Assembly (NCBI RefSeq): GCF_021603645.1
Contig: NZ_BQHJ01000006.1
Span: 248,001 to 312,000, forward strand
From: Pseudomonas pseudonitroreducens
GTDB lineage: Bacteria > Pseudomonadota > Gammaproteobacteria > Pseudomonadales > Pseudomonadaceae
Direction of reading: 5' to 3'
Length of the DNA: 64,000 nucleotides
Numbering within the stretch: position 1 is the stretch's first letter; each line of letters opens with the position of its first letter. Below are positions 37,014-45,949 of the stretch, in pieces. The translations under genes and the position numbers were made by a program. The notes beneath the pieces are model-generated. The model searched no databases. It saw only the letters and a list, made by a program, of their open reading frames with translations, and was not told where the DNA came from.

Positions 37014-37141
37014 CTCACCCTAACCCTCTCCCGCGAGCGGGAGAGGGGACTATTCAGCGCAGGATGAAACCTTTTGCTTCAGCCGGCATGGACGGCTCCC
37101 TCCCCCTCAGGAGCGGGGCGCGCAGCCAGGGCTGGGGTGAG
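37014..37141. repeat. CTCACCC...GGGGTGAG repeat, second copy
   Basis: It shares the ends CTCACCCTAACCCTCTCCC and GGGCTGGGGTGAG and the middle CAGCGCAGGATGAAAC with the copy at 31024. It adds a GGGGCGCGCAGCCAGGG segment also found at 45950. Confidence 0.85.
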
Positions 37142-37166
37142 TGAAAGACAGCAGTACGGAGCGTAC

Positions 37167-37245
37167 CTGTAGGAGCGAGCTTGCTCGCGAACGAGCTTCC
37201 AGCAACTCCGGTGGTGATCGGTTCGCGAGCAAGCTCGCTCCTACG
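37167..37245. repeat. REP pair, GAGCGAGCTTGCTCGCGAAC class
   Basis: CTGTAGGAGCGAGCTTGCTC and GAGCAAGCTCGCTCCTACG are inverted, with a 35-bp spacer. It sits upstream of the potA-like gene, in the 624-bp repeat-filled gap before the LuxR gene. Confidence 0.9.
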
Positions 37246-37266
37246 AAGAGCCGTGCACTCAGCGCC

Positions 37267-37414
37267 GTAGGGCGCATAACGCCGCAAGCGTTATCCGCCG
37301 CCTGCAGCGTAACCAGAGGCAATGGCGGATAACCGTGAACGGTTATTCGCCCTACGGGTTGCCGACACTCAGCCCACCGCGCGCATTCCACCCGCAACGT
37401 CACGCCCCGCCAGC
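37267..37414. repeat. Tandem duplication, copy 1 (GTAGGGCGCATAAC class)
   Basis: This copy is about 148 bp and matches 37418-37565 with about four mismatches. It holds a GTAGGGCG...CGCCCTAC palindrome plus a 45-bp copy of the 3' end of the LuxR gene. Confidence 0.9.
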
Positions 37415-37417
37415 GAC

Positions 37418-37565
37418 GTAGGGCGCATAACGCCCCAGGCGTTATCCGCCGCCTGCAGCGTAACCAGAGGCAATGGCGGATAACCGTGAACGGTTATTCG
37501 CCCTACGGGTTGCCGACACTCAGCCCACCGCGCGCATCCCACCTGCAACGTCACGCCCCGCCAGC
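37418..37565. repeat. Tandem duplication, copy 2, overlapping the LuxR gene end
   Basis: This is the parent-like copy. Its last 46 bp are the final codons and stop of the LuxR-type gene. The repeat period is 151 bp. Confidence 0.9.
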
Positions 37566-38338
37566 TCGCGGATGAACAGCCCGAGCAGCTCCGACTGGCT
37601 GCCGATGCCGAGCTTGGCGTAGAGGTTCTTGCGGTGGATCTTCACAGTGCCGGGGCTGATATCCAGTTGCTCGGCCACCGAGGCGCTGGAGTGGCCGCGC
37701 AGCAGCAGCTGGACGATTTCCTGCTCGCGGGGCGTGAGCAGCTGGGCGCCGAACTGGTCGAAGGCTTCGCGGATCTGGTAGTCCAGGTCCTGCGCCGGGC
37801 GTGGTTGCGCGCGGCGCAGCTCCCAGGCCTCGCGCACCACCTGCTCGACCACCGGCCGCGCGCACTCCAGCAACTGCATCTCGTCGCGGCTGTAGGCGGG
37901 GCTGGAGGTCTTGCGCATCAGCGAGAGCACCGCGGTGGCGCCGTCGGCGAGGTCGATGAAGAAGGCAATCTCCTCGGTCAGGCCGGTCTGCTGGTAGTAG
38001 GTCTGGTAGTACTCGCCCAGGTAGAAGTGGTCCGGCGCAAACTGCCGCAGGCGCCACAGCCCCGGCGCCTGGTGGCGGGTACAGGCGAGGTAGAAGGGAT
38101 CGAGCAGGTAGGGGCCGACCTGGTAGTCCTCGACGTAGACGTGGCGGATGTCGGCCGGGAAGGTGTCGAACAGGTCCAGTGGCCGGTGGTTGCCTTCGTA
38201 GACGAAGAGCACGAAGTTATCCACCGCACAGACCTGCTGCAGCCATTGGCTGAGGCCGAGCAGGCGCGGGCGACCGGCGGCCAGCGGGAGCAGATGGGCG
38301 ACTCCGCCGGTCCAGGCTTTGAGTTCCTTGTGGCGCAT
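37520..38338 (-). CDS. LuxR-family transcriptional regulator
   Basis: A 272-residue regulator from the ATG at 38338. The C-terminal LuxR helix-turn-helix is typical (LTPREQEIVQLLLRGHSSAS, VKIHRKNLYAKLGIGSQSEL, about residues 200-260). The N-terminal 180 residues form a sensory region without a receiver aspartate or obvious autoinducer motif (ACTRHQAPGLWRLRQFAPDH, YYQTYYQQTGL). It lies upstream of the ABC transporter/aldehyde dehydrogenase operon on the same strand and may control it. The last 15 codons are duplicated downstream. Confidence 0.85.
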   Translation of the reverse strand: MRHKELKAWTGGVAHLLPLAAGRPRLLGLSQWLQQVCAVDNFVLFVYEGNHRPLDLFDTFPADIRHVYVEDYQVGPYLLDPFYLACTRHQAPGLWRLRQFAPDHFYLGEYYQTYYQQTGLTEEIAFFIDLADGATAVLSLMRKTSSPAYSRDEMQLLECARPVVEQVVREAWELRRAQPRPAQDLDYQIREAFDQFGAQLLTPREQEIVQLLLRGHSSASVAEQLDISPGTVKIHRKNLYAKLGIGSQSELLGLFIRELAGRDVAGGMRAVG

Positions 38339-38508
38339 GGGCTGTCGTTCTTGTTGTGTGCGCGATGGGCACACTATAGGCGTTCGGGATTCCACACGGA
38401 AATGCAGCTTTTGCGCCACACCGCGCAAGGCCCCGCCACGCCTGCTGGCAGCCCCCGACTCAGCCCTCGGCGGCGCACCGCGATGAAGCAGACGCGCGCC
38501 TTAACGGC

Positions 38509-39891
38509 TCAGGGGCGGCGACCGCCCTTGCCGCCCGGCTTTCCAGCAGGCGACTTGCCAGACGGAGACTTGCCGCCTGCCGGTTTTCCGCCAAGACCGA
38601 ACCCCGGCGCCTTGCGCACCGCCTTGACCTGCGGCTTGTCGTCCAGCAGCGAGCCCAGGTGCACCTTGCCCGGCTTGCCTTCGGGCACCTTGGGTTGCTT
38701 GGGCTTCTTCGGCTTTTTGGTTATCTGGCCGCCAGGAGCGGTGACGGGCACCCGATGCTCCGCCTCGAAGCCATCTTCTTCCTGGCGCTGCAGGGTCTGG
38801 CCGATCAGCGTCTCGATGGCCGCCAGCTGCTGCACCTCGTCCGCGCAGACCAGCGAGATCGCCTGCCCGCTGGCCCCGGCACGGCCGGTACGACCGATAC
38901 GGTGCACGTAGTCTTCGGGGACGATGGGCAGGTCGAAGTTGACCACCAGTGGCATCTCCTCGATATCCAGGCCACGGGCGGCGACGTCGGTGGCGATGAG
39001 GAAGTCCACTTCGCCGGCCTTGAACCGCGCCAGCGCGCGCAGGCGTGACGGCTGCGGCTTGTCACCGTGGATCGCGTCGGCGCGGATGCCTTCCTTCTGC
39101 AACTGGCCGACCAGCTCGTCGACGCCCTTGCGGGTCTTGGCGAACACCAGCGCCTGGCGCCAGCCCTGCTCGCGCAGCAGGTGCAGGAACAGCTCGGCCT
39201 TGCGCTTCTTGTCGACGGTGACCAGGTGCTGCTTCACCGTCTTCGCCGCCGTGTTGCGTGGCGCCACGTCGATGGTCAGCGGGTCGCGCAGCAACTCGCG
39301 GGCCATCTGCCGAATGGCGTCGGAGAAGGTCGCGGAGAACAGCAGGGTCTGCCGGCGCCGGGGCAGTGCGGCGAAGACGTCATCCAGCTCGCGGGCAAAG
39401 CCCAGGTCGAGCATGCGGTCGGCTTCGTCGAGCACCAGGGCCTGCAGCTGGTTGAATTTCAGGGCGTTCTGCCGGTACAGGTCGAGCAGGCGGCCAGGTG
39501 TGGCCACCAGCACGTCGACGCCCTTGCGCAGCTTCATCATCTGCGGGTTGATGCTGACCCCGCCATAGGCCACGGCGGTGCGCAGCGGCACGTGCTGGCC
39601 GTAGGCGCGGAAACTCTCGTGGACCTGCTCGGCCAGCTCGCGGGTCGGCACCAGCACCAGCGCACGGATCGAGTTGGCCGCCACCTGCGGGCCTTCCTGC
39701 AGCAGCTTCTGCAACAGCGGCAAGGCGAAGCCGGCTGTCTTGCCGGTGCCGGTCTGCGCAGCGGCAAGCAGGTCGCGGCCCTTGAGCACCGCGGGAATGG
39801 CCTGGGCCTGCACCGCCGTCGGGTTCTGGTAGCCGAGCCCGTCGAGGGCGCGCAGGAGAGGATCGATCAGGCCGAGGTTGGCGAAGGTCAT
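38509..39891 (-). CDS. rhlE: ATP-dependent RNA helicase RhlE
   Basis: A DEAD-box helicase acting in ribosome maturation and RNA turnover. It has 460 residues from the ATG at 39891. Motifs are the Q-motif region (YQNPTAVQAQAIP), AAAQTGTGKTAGFALPLL, VPTRELAEQVH, VLDEADRMLDLG, LLFSATFSDA and YVHRIGRTGRAG. The C-terminal 80 residues are a basic, Lys/Pro/Gly-rich tail with GGKSPSGKSPAGK repeats, as in many pseudomonad RhlE proteins. Confidence 0.93.
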   Translation of the reverse strand: MTFANLGLIDPLLRALDGLGYQNPTAVQAQAIPAVLKGRDLLAAAQTGTGKTAGFALPLLQKLLQEGPQVAANSIRALVLVPTRELAEQVHESFRAYGQHVPLRTAVAYGGVSINPQMMKLRKGVDVLVATPGRLLDLYRQNALKFNQLQALVLDEADRMLDLGFARELDDVFAALPRRRQTLLFSATFSDAIRQMARELLRDPLTIDVAPRNTAAKTVKQHLVTVDKKRKAELFLHLLREQGWRQALVFAKTRKGVDELVGQLQKEGIRADAIHGDKPQPSRLRALARFKAGEVDFLIATDVAARGLDIEEMPLVVNFDLPIVPEDYVHRIGRTGRAGASGQAISLVCADEVQQLAAIETLIGQTLQRQEEDGFEAEHRVPVTAPGGQITKKPKKPKQPKVPEGKPGKVHLGSLLDDKPQVKAVRKAPGFGLGGKPAGGKSPSGKSPAGKPGGKGGRRP

Positions 39892-39941
39892 GGAGCGCTC
39901 GCAATACGAATTCGGAATGGGCGGCATTGTAGCCGCAAGGA

Positions 39942-40418
39942 TCAGGAGCGCAGCAGCAGCCCGCCCTCGATGGGCACGTAGCGGCTGGCCGCGCGGATCA
40001 GCGCCTGGGCAGTGAGGCCCGGCACGCCGTAGGCGGTGGCATCGGTGCCGCCGGCGCGGACGCGCTCGAGCAGCAGGTCGAAATCGCCGTCACCGGAGGC
40101 CAGGACGATCTCGTCCACGTTCGGCGCAGCGTCGAGGATGTCGATGGTGATGCCCACGTCCCAGTCGCCCTTGGCCGAGCCATCGGCGCGCTGGATGTAG
40201 GGCTTGAGCTTCACGGTGAAGCCGAGCTTGCGCAGGATCTGCTGGAACTGCTGCTGCTTCGCATCACCCCGGTCGATGGCATAGGCGTAGGCCTGGACGA
40301 TAGTGCCCTGGGCACTCAGCTCGGCCCACAGCGCGGCGTAGTTGAAGTGGCAGCCGTAGGCCTGACGCACGGTGTAGTAGAGGTTCTGCACGTCGGCGAA
40401 CAGGGCGATGGTCTTCAA
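39942..40418 (-). CDS. NYN-domain (LabA/DUF88) putative RNase
   Basis: A PIN-like NYN nuclease domain of 158 residues. Acidic active-site motifs are ALFADVQNLYY at the N-terminus, KGDWDVGITIDI in the middle and VLASGDGDFDLLL later. The start is a TTG with GGAG 6 nt upstream; no in-frame ATG fits. It is encoded 50 bp upstream of rhlE on the same strand, so a role in RNA metabolism is plausible but inferred. Confidence 0.85.
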   Translation of the reverse strand: MKTIALFADVQNLYYTVRQAYGCHFNYAALWAELSAQGTIVQAYAYAIDRGDAKQQQFQQILRKLGFTVKLKPYIQRADGSAKGDWDVGITIDILDAAPNVDEIVLASGDGDFDLLLERVRAGGTDATAYGVPGLTAQALIRAASRYVPIEGGLLLRS

Positions 40419-40495
40419 CGGTGACTCCGGGACTCGAACAGCGGGGGCGCATTATCGGCAGTGCGCGCGGCCCCCGCCAGTCCCGGCGGGCGGGA

Positions 40496-41242
40496 TCAGC
40501 TGAACATGTCGCCGTCGTCACCGCCGAAGAAGCCGGAATCGTCGCCGAAGCTGCCGCCGTCGTCGTAGTTGGCGTCACTGAAGTTGCTGTCGGCATAGCG
40601 GTCGCCGCCACCAAAGGAGTCGTCCGTCTGCGAGTCATCGAAGCTCGAAGGCTCCGGCTGCACCGGCTGTTCCTGGATCACTTCGACGATTTCCTGCGGC
40701 TGGTTGTGGTGGAACATGCTGGTCAGCAGGTCCGCCACCATCACCCCGCCAGCTACGCCCGCCGCAGTCTGCAGGGCGCCACGCAGGAAGCCGCCGCCCT
40801 GCGGTGCGGCCTGGGCCGGCTGGGCAGGCCTGAAGTCGTTCGGGTTGCTGGCGCCGGGATTGTTCGCGTAGGCCGCATTGCCGCCGGGTTGCGAGAAGCG
40901 CGTCTGGCCCCAGCCATCCGGGCGTTGCTGCGCTTGCGCCGGACGCTGCTCCTGGCTCTGCCCGCCGCCGAACAGCCCGGCAAGGAAACCGCCGCTGCTG
41001 GGGCGCTGCTCCTGCGCCCGCGCCTGCTGCGCTTCCAGTTCCTTGACGCGCTGGTCCAGGCGCTTGATAGCCGCTTCCTGGATCAGCATCGCCTGGGCCA
41101 TGTAGTACGGCGCGGCAGGCTGCTGCACCAGGTGCCTGTTGATCTGCGCCTCGGCATCGGCGTCGCGCGGCGCGGTCTGCGCTTCGGCGTCGCGCAGGCG
41201 GGCGAACAGACCATCGATCAGGGATTGCTCTTCGGAATTCAT
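40496..41242 (-). CDS. DUF2076 domain protein
   Basis: A 248-residue protein starting NSEEQSLIDGLFARLRDAEA, the DUF2076 pattern. The N-terminal 75 residues are a helical, coiled-coil-like region (MLIQEAAIKRLDQRVKELEA). A Gln/Pro-rich linker follows, then a Gly-rich hydrophobic stretch (GALQTAAGVAGGVMVADLLT) and an acidic Asp/Gly/Phe-rich tail. Function unknown; annotated elsewhere as a periplasmic ligand-binding sensor, but no signal peptide is visible. Confidence 0.8.
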   Translation of the reverse strand: MNSEEQSLIDGLFARLRDAEAQTAPRDADAEAQINRHLVQQPAAPYYMAQAMLIQEAAIKRLDQRVKELEAQQARAQEQRPSSGGFLAGLFGGGQSQEQRPAQAQQRPDGWGQTRFSQPGGNAAYANNPGASNPNDFRPAQPAQAAPQGGGFLRGALQTAAGVAGGVMVADLLTSMFHHNQPQEIVEVIQEQPVQPEPSSFDDSQTDDSFGGGDRYADSNFSDANYDDGGSFGDDSGFFGGDDGDMFS

Positions 41243-41401
41243 GGCAGGCCTCGAGTGAGCGGGTGAATCAAAACGGATTGCTGTAGCGAAACATTGGATC
41301 GGGTCGGAAAAAAACAAGTTCCGGTCGCAGAATTCTCGCGCCTTCTATCTGAGGGTTTGCTTAAGTTAGAGTCGAAGCCCTCGGACAGTATCGGGTTACT
41401 G

Positions 41402-42052
41402 ATGAATCCCCTTTCCATCCTTCGCGACACCTGGTTCTTCTTCTCCCGCCACCTCGGCATCCTGGTGCCACTGTGCCTGCCGTGGATCGTCATCGAGACG
41501 CTGGTGCAGCAGCAGATCAACGTCGCCGCCGGCCCGCAGAACATCGCCCCCTGGGGCATGGCCGCGGGCCTGGTGTTCTATCCGATCTACACCGCCAGCC
41601 TGATTCTCTACATGATCGACACCGGCGAAGGTGTGCAGCGCAGCGTGCGTGAACTGTGGAGCGCCGCGCTGCGCCTGTGGCCGGCCTTCGCCCTGCTCTC
41701 GGCGATCAGCTCGCTGCTGATCGTGATCGGCCTGTACCTGATGGTGCTGCCGGGCATCTTCGTGATGGTCAAGCTGGCCTTCGCCGAGTTTCTTCTGGTA
41801 CAGCGCGGCCGCGCGCCCATCGATGCGATGCGCGAGAGCTTCAGCCTGACCACCGGGCATTTCTTCCTGCTGCTGATGACCTCCCTGGCCATCCTTGCAC
41901 CGGTGTGGATCGCCGAGAACTGGATCGCCGAGGCCAGCCAGGACGCGCCGCTGCTCAGTGTCGCACTGCACTCGCTGAGCGGGTTCTTCCAGCTGCTGCT
42001 GACGGTGGCCGCCTACCGCATCTTCATCCTGCTCGGCCGCGAGGCCGCCTGA
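41402..42052 (+). CDS. YciC-like (UPF0259) integral membrane protein
   Basis: A 216-residue inner-membrane protein with about six hydrophobic segments (SRHLGILVPLCLPWIVIETL, AFALLSAISSLLIVIGLYLM, FLLLMTSLAILAPVWIAENW). The motif VKLAFAEFLLVQRGRAPIDA is shared with the YciC/DUF975-like group. Function not established. Divergent from the DUF2076 gene. Confidence 0.75.
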   Translation: MNPLSILRDTWFFFSRHLGILVPLCLPWIVIETLVQQQINVAAGPQNIAPWGMAAGLVFYPIYTASLILYMIDTGEGVQRSVRELWSAALRLWPAFALLSAISSLLIVIGLYLMVLPGIFVMVKLAFAEFLLVQRGRAPIDAMRESFSLTTGHFFLLLMTSLAILAPVWIAENWIAEASQDAPLLSVALHSLSGFFQLLLTVAAYRIFILLGREAA

Positions 42053-42140
42053 GCGGCAGCACGTCGCAACAAATACCCCGGCACGTCGCGGGCCGGGGTT
42101 CTACGCTGGAGTCTCCTTTCCCCGAGTATGGAGACTCGCC

Positions 42141-42572
42141 GTGAGCGACTTCCCGCCCAGCTGCCTTTCGCACATTTCCATCGGCACCAACGATTACCCG
42201 CGCGCCAAGGCGTTCTACGACGCCGTGCTGCCAACCCTGGGCTGCCGGCAGATCATGGAGCATCCCGGCGCGGTGGCCTATGGCCGCGAGTTCCCCGAAT
42301 TCTGGCTGCAGACGCCTATCGACGGGCGCCCCGCCAGCGTCGGCAACGGCACGCACTTCGGCTTCATGGCCAATTCCCGCGCGGAAGTGGACGCGTTCTA
42401 TCGCGCCGCGATAGCCGCCGGCGCCACCGACGAAGGCGCCCCCGGCCCACGCCCGCTGTATGGCGACCCTTACTACGGCTGCTTCATCCGCGACCTCGAC
42501 GGGCACAAGATCGAGGCATCGTTCTGGGACATGGCCCTGGCCGGCGGTGGTTTCGACACGCACTCGCATTGA
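42141..42572 (+). CDS. VOC family protein
   Basis: A 143-residue glyoxalase-fold protein (CLSHISIGTNDYPRAKAFYD at the start, GTHFGFMANSRAEVDAFYRA in the middle, GCFIRDLDGHKIEASFWDM at the end). His, His and Glu at the usual metal positions are present (HISIG, HFGF, KIEA), so a metal enzyme is likely. The start is GTG with GGAG 7 nt upstream. Confidence 0.82.
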   Translation: MSDFPPSCLSHISIGTNDYPRAKAFYDAVLPTLGCRQIMEHPGAVAYGREFPEFWLQTPIDGRPASVGNGTHFGFMANSRAEVDAFYRAAIAAGATDEGAPGPRPLYGDPYYGCFIRDLDGHKIEASFWDMALAGGGFDTHSH

Positions 42573-42577
42573 GCGCC

Positions 42578-42646
42578 GGAGCGGACTCCGTTCGTGATTG
42601 GCCTCGGCGCGAGGTGCAATCGATCGCGGACGAAGTCCGCTCCTAC
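42578..42646. repeat. REP pair, GGAGCGGACTCCG class
   Basis: GGAGCGGACTCCGTTCGTGAT and GATCGCGGACGAAGTCCGCT are inverted copies directly after the VOC gene. Confidence 0.8.
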
Positions 42647-42684
42647 CCATCGATCAGCCACCGCGCTCCGGGCCGGCAACGAAC

Positions 42685-42765
42685 CTGTAGGAGCGAGCTT
42701 GCTCGCGAACCCGCACCGCTCCGGCGTCGCCGATGAATCCGTTCGCGAGCAAGCTCGCTCCTGCG
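42685..42765. repeat. REP pair, GAGCGAGCTTGCTCGCGAAC class
   Basis: CTGTAGGAGCGAGCTTGCTC and GAGCAAGCTCGCTCCTGCG are inverted. It lies between the convergent VOC and SDR genes. Confidence 0.9.
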
Positions 42766-42770
42766 AAAAG

Positions 42771-43607
42771 CTAGTGCCCCGGCCTGAGCCCCGACATCTT
42801 CGGCACCAGCAGTTTCTCGAACAGCCGCGGGAAGTAGCGCGCCAGCAGGCGCGCCCGCCAGTTGACGTTGGACAGCACCAGCAATCGCCGACGGCGCACC
42901 GCGCCCTGGTAGATCGCTTCGGCGACGTCGCGTGGCGAGGCGACTTCCGCGCCCAATACCACCGCCGGCTGGCGGATCACCGAGCCGTCGCCGACCAGCG
43001 CGTTCTTGCGCAGGTCGGTGGCAGTGAAGCCCGGGCAGGCCAGGGTGATGGCTACACCGGTGCCGCCCAGCTCCATGCGCAACGTGTCGAACAGGCCGTG
43101 CAGCGCATGCTTGCTGGCGTTATAGGCGCTGCGATAGAGCAGCGGGGCGAAGCCGGTCAGCGAGCTGAGCACGACGATCTGCCCGTGCCGCGCCAGCAGG
43201 CTGGGCAAAGCCGCCTGGGTGCAATGCAGCGCGCCATAGAAATTCACCGCCATCACCCGCCGGAACACCGCCAGCTCGGTCTCGATGAACAGGCTGCGGT
43301 GGGTAATCCCGGCGTTGTTCACCAATACGTCGATGCCGCCGAAGCGCTCGACCGCCAGCGCCACCGCGCGCTCCACGGCCTCCGCATCGGCGATGTCGCA
43401 GCGCAGGCCGAGTGCTTCGACATTCAGGTGTTCGCGCAGGTGCTGCACCAGACTGTCCAGCGCAGCCTGGTCAAGGTCGAGGATCACCGGGTGCGCGCCG
43501 GCCTGGGCGAAGCGCAACACCAGGGCGCGACCGATGCCGGAACAGCCGCCACTGACCAGCACCACCTTGTGCCGATAAGCGGAGTGGGAAAAGCGTGTGC
43601 GGGGCAT
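42771..43607 (-). CDS. Short-chain dehydrogenase/reductase
   Basis: A 278-residue NAD(P)-binding oxidoreductase. The cofactor motif is VSGGCSGIGRALVLRF (about 17-32), NNAGITH follows near 92, and the catalytic Ser and YNASKH lie at about 146 and 160. The C-terminal extension (SNVNWRARLLARYFPRLFEK LL) resembles membrane-associated SDRs that act on lipids or sterols. GGGAG lies 6 nt before the ATG. Substrate unknown. Confidence 0.87.
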   Translation of the reverse strand: MPRTRFSHSAYRHKVVLVSGGCSGIGRALVLRFAQAGAHPVILDLDQAALDSLVQHLREHLNVEALGLRCDIADAEAVERAVALAVERFGGIDVLVNNAGITHRSLFIETELAVFRRVMAVNFYGALHCTQAALPSLLARHGQIVVLSSLTGFAPLLYRSAYNASKHALHGLFDTLRMELGGTGVAITLACPGFTATDLRKNALVGDGSVIRQPAVVLGAEVASPRDVAEAIYQGAVRRRRLLVLSNVNWRARLLARYFPRLFEKLLVPKMSGLRPGH

Positions 43608-43760
43608 GGCGATCTCCCAAAGCCCGCAGGGCGCGAGTGCAGCGTCTTGCGAACTACATCTCACAAGGTTTCAGGATAATTCCCACAAGGAACGCAGAGA
43701 TGAAATACAAAGCCACAGCCACTATCCTCTGGCCCCAACAAGCATAGCCCCTGGTCACCC

Positions 43761-44843
43761 ATGAGCCTCTCGCTTCGCCGTCGCGCCCTGTTCCTGCTGT
43801 TCATCGCCCTGCTGCTCGCCATCACCGCCGCGGCCTGGCTGCTGGCCTGGCATCCGCCCGGGCGCGAAACGGTCGCCGCGCAGTGCCGCGCGCCCGCGCC
43901 GCAACTGCAGCCGGGCCAGGCACTCAAGGTGATGACCTGGAACGTCCAGTACCTGGCCGGCAAACGCTACATTTTCTGGGACGACCTGCCGGACACCACC
44001 GGCCCCGACGACAGCCCCAGTCCCGAGGACATCGCCTACAGCCTCGACGAAGTGGTGCGGGTGATTCGCGATGAAGCGCCGGACATCGTCCTGCTCCAGG
44101 AAGTGGACGACGGCGCCGCCGCCACCGGCAAGCAGGACCAGCAGGCGCTGATCGGCGACCGCCTGAGCGACCTCTATCCCTGCTCGATGGCTGCCTTCGA
44201 CTGGAAGGCGCGCTTCGACCCCAATCCCCACGTGTTCGGCAGCGCCGGGCGCAAGCTGGTGACCTTCAGCCGCTTCCAGATCAGCCACGGCGAGCGCATT
44301 GCCCTGCCACAGCGCTCATCCATCCCGCTGCTACGTCTGTTCGCCCCGCAACCGGCGCTGCTGCAGAGCGACCTGCCGATTCGCGGCGGCGGCCAGCTCA
44401 GCGTGATCAACACGCGCCTGGAACGGCCCAACGGCGACGACACCCCGCAGCGCCAGGTGGAAGCCGTCGAAGCCCAGTTGAGCACCCTGCAGGCCGCCGG
44501 TCGGCCGTGGCTGCTGGGCGGCGACCTCGGCCTGCTGCCCCTGGGCCAGTACCCGTACCTGCCGGAAGTCCTGCGTGCGCCCTACCGCGCCAACAGCGAG
44601 CTGAACCTGCTGGCGGCGCGCTTCCCGGTTGTCCCGGCGGTGGAGGAGTCCAGTGGCGCGGCCCAGGCGGACTGGTACACCCACTTCCCCAACGACCCGC
44701 GCGTGCACCAGCCCGACCGCACCCTCGACTACCTGTTCCACAGCCCCAGCCTGAGCCGCCTGGACGCCGCCGTGCGCAGCCACGACACCCTGCGCATCTC
44801 CAACCACCTGCCGCTTTCCGCGCGCTTCCTGCTGCCCCACTGA
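43761..44843 (+). CDS. Endonuclease/exonuclease/phosphatase (EEP) family hydrolase, membrane-anchored
   Basis: A 360-residue protein with an N-terminal membrane anchor (LFLLFIALLLAITAAAWLLA, residues 10-29) and an extracytoplasmic EEP domain: MTWNVQYLAG (metal Asn), IVLLQEVDD (catalytic Glu), INTRLERPNGDDTP, LLGGDLGLLP and SNHLPLSARF (the final His). Family members cut DNA, phosphoinositides or sphingomyelin; the target here is unknown. Confidence 0.83.
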   Translation: MSLSLRRRALFLLFIALLLAITAAAWLLAWHPPGRETVAAQCRAPAPQLQPGQALKVMTWNVQYLAGKRYIFWDDLPDTTGPDDSPSPEDIAYSLDEVVRVIRDEAPDIVLLQEVDDGAAATGKQDQQALIGDRLSDLYPCSMAAFDWKARFDPNPHVFGSAGRKLVTFSRFQISHGERIALPQRSSIPLLRLFAPQPALLQSDLPIRGGGQLSVINTRLERPNGDDTPQRQVEAVEAQLSTLQAAGRPWLLGGDLGLLPLGQYPYLPEVLRAPYRANSELNLLAARFPVVPAVEESSGAAQADWYTHFPNDPRVHQPDRTLDYLFHSPSLSRLDAAVRSHDTLRISNHLPLSARFLLPH

Positions 44844-44948
44844 GCATTGCGGCACATCGCCACTGGCGGCAACTGGACAACCGCGGCACTGCGGTCGCAT
44901 GCTCGGCTCGCTTCGAACAAAAACGATAACGAGCACACCAGGCCATCC

Positions 44949-45713
44949 ATGCATTTGAGCCGTCTCGCCGGGCTGATCATCGCCCTCTTCTGCCTCAACG
45001 CCAGCGCCGTCGACAGGCCCACGCTGGCCGACCGCCTACCGCATCCGCTACCCGCGCTGACCGTCGGCTACTACGAATTCCCGCCCTACACCTACACCGC
45101 CGCGGACGGCAGCACCCGCGGCAGCGGCGCTGAAATGGTCCGGCGCATCCTGCTCAAGGCCGGCTACCGCGCCGACTTCCGCCCACTGCCCAGCGCCCGC
45201 CTGTACCTCGGCCTGCAGGACGGCAGCGTGCAACTCTGGGCCGGCGCACCGGGCAAGCAGGAACTGGCGGGCAGCACCCTGGAGTGCGAGCGCGTGCTCG
45301 GCCATGTCGAGCTGAATCTCTACCGCAGGCCCGCGCAGCCGTCGCCGAAAGTCCCCGAGGGCCTGACCGGCAGCCGGGTCATCCTGATCAGCGGCTACAG
45401 CTACTGGCGACCGATCACCGACCTGCTCGCCGACCCGAAGCTGAAACTGGAACTGCACCGCACCAGCACCCATACCGCCGCCCTGCAGATGCTCGAGCGT
45501 GGCCGTGGCGACTACCTGATCGACTACCAGACTCCGGTGGAACAGGCACGCCGGGAGCTGAACATGGCACCGCTGGCCTTCGACAACCTGTACAGCGTGC
45601 CGACCAAGCTGATCGTCTCCCGCCATGCGCCCGGCGCCGAAGCGCTGCGCGCACAGCTGGACCACGCCTACGACGAATTGCAGGCGGCGGGTTACGAGAT
45701 GAAATTGCCCTGA
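44949..45713 (+). CDS. Periplasmic substrate-binding protein (solute-binding family 3-like)
   Basis: A 254-residue exported protein with a signal peptide (LAGLIIALFCLNASA-VD). The mature part begins like amino-acid-binding proteins (LTVGYYEFPPYTYTAADGST, GSGAEMVRRILLKAGYRADF) and ends YDELQAAGYEMKL. It stands alone without transporter genes, as do many such orphan pseudomonad proteins that may serve as sensors. Confidence 0.78.
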   Translation: MHLSRLAGLIIALFCLNASAVDRPTLADRLPHPLPALTVGYYEFPPYTYTAADGSTRGSGAEMVRRILLKAGYRADFRPLPSARLYLGLQDGSVQLWAGAPGKQELAGSTLECERVLGHVELNLYRRPAQPSPKVPEGLTGSRVILISGYSYWRPITDLLADPKLKLELHRTSTHTAALQMLERGRGDYLIDYQTPVEQARRELNMAPLAFDNLYSVPTKLIVSRHAPGAEALRAQLDHAYDELQAAGYEMKLP

Positions 45714-45735
45714 ATCTTGAAAACGGCACGCCTGC

Positions 45736-45800
45736 AGGAGCGGACTCCGTCCGCGATCGACTCCCCGCCCCCCCCGATATCACGGATGACCTGTAGGAGC
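45736..45800. repeat. Direct repeat with 46101-46166, copy 1
   Basis: AGGAGCGGACTCCGTCCGCG, ATCGACTCCCCGCC, CGATATCACGGATGACCTGT and AG occur in the same order in both copies, with a small difference in the C-rich middle. Copy 1 runs directly into the next REP. Confidence 0.85.
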
Positions 45801-45871
45801 GAGCTTGCTCGCGAACAACCTTCGCCCCAACACCACCGCGGAATCCGTTCGCGAGCAAGCTCGCTCCTACA
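45791..45871. repeat. REP pair, GAGCGAGCTTGCTCGCGAAC class
   Basis: CTGTAGGAGCGAGCTTGCTC and GAGCAAGCTCGCTCCTACAA are inverted around a 40-bp spacer. Confidence 0.9.
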
Positions 45872-45949
45872 AAAAAGCCGTTCTGTGGAGCTTGAACCCT
45901 GGGTGGGAGCAACTGTCTTCTTCAGGTCAGTCCGTGCCGGTGATTCCCC

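Noticed and set aside
37014-37565. Dense repeats as a possible CRISPR array
   Set aside because: The units are palindromic REP types with different sequences and no regular unique spacers, and there are no cas genes.
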